From: Henricia sp. BOLD:AAB3569
Lineage: Eukaryota; Echinodermata; Asteroidea; Spinulosida; Echinasteridae
Direction: 5' to 3'
Assembly (NCBI GenBank): GCA_037783545.1
Contig: JBBELK010000024.1
Span: 1,798,001 to 1,862,000 of the forward strand
Length of the DNA: 64,000 bases
Below are positions 61,105 through 64,000 of the stretch, piece by piece (the stretch's first letter is position 1; every line of letters begins with the position of its first letter). A program made the position numbers and the translations under genes. The notes under the pieces were generated by a model. That model was not told where the DNA came from and ran no database searches. It saw only the letters and a list, made by a program, of their open reading frames with translations.

Positions 61105-62966
61105 ACATATACTTTATGGATGGCCCCTTAGCAAGAGATCCATAAACCTGGATAGCTTGTGGGACCTTACTACCCACGACCCTAGAGCACCAGAGGCCCA
61201 TTTTTCATAGCTGTTCAAGCATCTACTTCGTCAAATAAACAGAGTTGAAACTGTGTGGGCGATGAACAGGTTGTAAAGTTGGCATTGTGGGTTCAAATAG
61301 AGCATCCATCTCGGTCTGTTTTAGCTTCAAGAAGACTTTGGACCCAGGGTTTCTGACCTAGTCGAGACACACCTAGTAAACACAGGGGATTCAGGTTTAT
61401 TGATAATAGTTGGATTGTTTGGTTTTTATGTTTGGGACACGCCTAGGTGTGGTTGCATTTTTGCAGTCTGCAAAATGTACTTTGTTTTTTTTACTGCTAA
61501 TGTATGTTTGTTTATGGGGAATGGCATGCTTGTAAGCTACTTTAGTTATTGTACATGCAGATTAGCCACTCCTCAAAATTAGTACCTTCTGGGTCAATAC
61601 TATAGGGCCCCATTCAACTTGAGCTTTCCAAACTCAAAGATTTTACTGGTGGTTTAATTACACATCGGCGCAGTAAATGCCACCAAATAAAGTTCAATTT
61701 CAAAAGTTAAAAGGACTTCAGCACGAATCCTTGCGCACTGCGTAAGCCCGCTTGCGCAACTTTTTATTGCATAAGCTGCGCAACATTCCTGTGATAATTA
61801 CACGCAAGCCTATGGGGCTTATGCCAATTTTTGGTGAAATCGGCTGCAGTTCTCTTGTGTTTCTATTGAGACCCATTTACCGGATAGTGCCAGAAAAGAC
61901 AAATTGTTCTCAGTAGAAACGGGTCTTATCTGCTTTTTTCCTTCTCGAGGGAATTTTCCTTCCTGCCGGGGAATTTATCCGGTAAGCATGCACCATTCCA
62001 CCTGAGTGCGCACACGTAAACACGTGACCACACAATGACTGTTCCAATGCACGTGTATGACCCCTCCATGTGACCTTTATCCGACAAACTCACGAAGCGT
62101 GACAAAGGTCAGCAAGGTCCGCTATTTTCTGGATGTAGTGACTCAGTGTTACTCGCTATTTAACGGTAAATGGGTTTACCGGTAAAATTTTGGATCTTCA
62201 ATAGAAACATGATAATGTTAAATAAGTGCTAATGGGTAATTAAGTGTGTTACTAGACTATTCCACACACGAGGTTTTAAGACGATTCGGGGCATTCTAAT
62301 TTTCCTAGACTAATACATTCAAATTAGACATAAATCGTTTAATAATTCATTTTTTATTGGGAGTTTACCAAATTTGACTTTAAAAAAAATTAATAAACAA
62401 GAATCGGTCAATTTCAGCCAAAAAAAGTCCAATACAGACAATGCATTAAGATGTTTTAAATAAACCTGTCATGTTGAAAGCAAGAGACTTGTTTACATTT
62501 TAGAGTACATACATACATGTATGCAATATGGTGAGACTTGTGCATACAGTCACTGGATCACACAGCTGGAAAGCCTTATATCAGAGATGGAGCAAAGATA
62601 ATTCACAGTTATCATTAGTCTGCAACAACAGCGACCTGATGCAGACTATATGTAGTCATCATAATCAGCCATGCATTTAGCCGATTTGCAGGTCTCCCTG
62701 TGAATACATGTATATATGCTTCACTGGGAAATAATTATAACATTGTACTTTATTGAAACATGTTACAATGGTCCCAAGTACATTCCCTTAGAAAAAGTGG
62801 CTTTGTGACAGTGTTTAATCATGGTTGTAGGTTTGGTATTATAATGCTGTTTTTGCTGTGGCATACACTTGGTGACTGTTAAAGCATGGAGGAAGAAATG
62901 GTTAAAGGTGCAGTCTCATCACGGCAGTCAGTGTGCACAGAATATTAAACTTAATGGACCGCTTGA
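61105..62966. other. No exon recognised; one weak TIR element
   Basis: 61857-62210 has ends TGTTTCTATTGAGACCCATT and ATCTTCAATAGAAACA with CCGGTAA words. The rest is unique-looking. Confidence 0.35.
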
Positions 62967-63378
62967 GGCTGTTTCCCACTAGACAAAATCTCGGGGGTGG
63001 CCTCGGGCGACGCCGGGGTGAAAATAAGCCCCGATTCCAACTTGCAAGTCTTACCCCCACGCTACCCCTGAGCCATCCCCGATATTGCTCATTCCCTGGG
63101 GTGAGTTCAACCCTGCTCGGGACCAGGGTTGAAAATATTTGCCCGGGGCCGAGACACTTTCCCCGGGGCGAGAACGGTAGTGTGAAAAGGGGCAGGGAGT
63201 GATTTTTTACTTGTTCAAGTAAGGGATGAGGTGCCGATCTCCAAGGTGAGTTCACCCCGGGACGAGATGCATAACAACAAGTGTGAATTGACGCGGGGTT
63301 AGACTTGGGGGTGAGTCACCCCGGGGCGGCCCAGGGGCGAGTTTGCCCCAGGGTATAACGTTCTAGTGAGAAAAGGCC
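62967..63378. mobile_element. GC-rich MITE
   Basis: Ends GGCTGTTTCCCACTAGA and TCTAGTGAGAAAAGGCC. Interior is full of CCCCGGGGCGA and GGTGAGTTCACCCCGGG words. No gene. Confidence 0.7.
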
Positions 63379-64000
63379 ATGATAAAATCAAATCTTGGCA
63401 CAGGCATTAATCACATTAATACATGTACTTAATCAACCACCCTGCACCATGTACATGTATGCCAAGACAAGAATGACACATGAGCAGCAACCGCCATCAT
63501 TATGAGATTAGCACCATTGGTCTGCAAGGTTCAACTTCCATGCACACAGCAGACTCTCGATGTGCTGAGAGTGTGTCTTTAAGCAAAGGCATTCAAGCAA
63601 TATATATTCACAGCAGGAATCTGAATGGTATCAAACCTATTTCATTTTATCTGCAACAGCAAGGCCTGCTGCAACTTCATTTACAATTTCTCAGTTGGGT
63701 GCTAATTCCTTTGACAGCTTATCTGTGGGAAATACAGCCCTGTTTCAAGGTTTACCCCCAGGGGATTGTCCTAGGTTTATTTTACATTTTTTTGATGAAG
63801 TTATATTTGCAAAATTGGGTGGATTTTTAGATGAGGCTGCAGACATTTTTTGGACGTAAATGTATTTATTTTCTTGGCATTTATGGGATTCAGTTGTCAC
63901 AATCTTCAAAATGTACTTACGGTAGAAATATTTGTGCAGGTGGTGGACCTTTTATTAAGAACTGATTTCCAGCAAAGGTCTTAAAAACCACCTTGAAGAA
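63379..64000. other. Right edge, no exon recognised
   Basis: Unique-looking DNA. The frame at 63480-63830 has no known domain and no splice context. Confidence 0.35.

Noticed and set aside
51505-64000. KLF zinc fingers 2 and 3
   Set aside because: No stretch encoding EKPY-C or RSDELTRH was found by eye; likely beyond the window.

Overview
This is eukaryotic genomic DNA: coding sequence comes in short exons with GT/AG borders, separated by long introns full of inverted-repeat transposons. The proteins are animal proteins. The many copies of the short palindromes TAGGCCTA and TACATGTA, the large load of MITEs and fold-back elements, and tRNA-type SINE pieces suggest a marine invertebrate deuterostome, probably an echinoderm or other ambulacrarian. 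That placement is inference. Nothing bacterial, viral or organellar, and no CRISPR array, was seen.

Four genes can be supported. (1) A complete 14-exon tyrosine hydroxylase gene on the + strand (8620-23396). All splice phases close and give a 499-residue protein with a PKA-type serine site, an ACT regulatory domain, the HELLGH iron site and the later iron-binding glutamate. (2) A single-exon secreted C-type lectin plus PAN/apple protein on the - strand (25626-26381). (3) A small four-exon + strand gene (28953-31337) for a 139-residue protein with a lipidation-type N-terminus (MGNCC) and a C-terminal coiled coil resembling half of an R-SNARE motif. I do not recognise its family. (4) The first two coding exons of a KLF6/7-type Krueppel-like factor (35663-35764 and 50922-51504), separated by a 15-kb intron. 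Zinc fingers 2 and 3 were not found and must lie beyond the right edge.

Layout: 1-8600 is intergenic and dominated by nested fold-back and terminal-inverted-repeat elements, with a SINE and a retroelement copy carrying a 15-bp target duplication. 8600-23400 is TH, whose intron 6 holds a roughly 4-kb element containing further elements. 23400-35600 carries the two small genes among MITEs and a cruciform-prone block at 31566-32942. 35600-51500 is the KLF locus; its intron is transposon-rich at the 5' end and plainer towards exon 2. 51500-64000 is presumably the next KLF intron, with two CAGGG-ended elements with 5-bp target duplications, other MITEs and an RFX-type X-box.

The genes do not form a functional unit. 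The clearest unusual observations are a 73-bp fold-back insertion whose 9-bp target duplication copies the 5' splice site of the small MGNCC gene, a recurring class of palindromic elements with 9-bp target duplications, a Harbinger-type element retaining a truncated Myb-like reading frame, a transposon with ends built from a 15-16-bp minisatellite, and a tandem X-box array inside the KLF intron.
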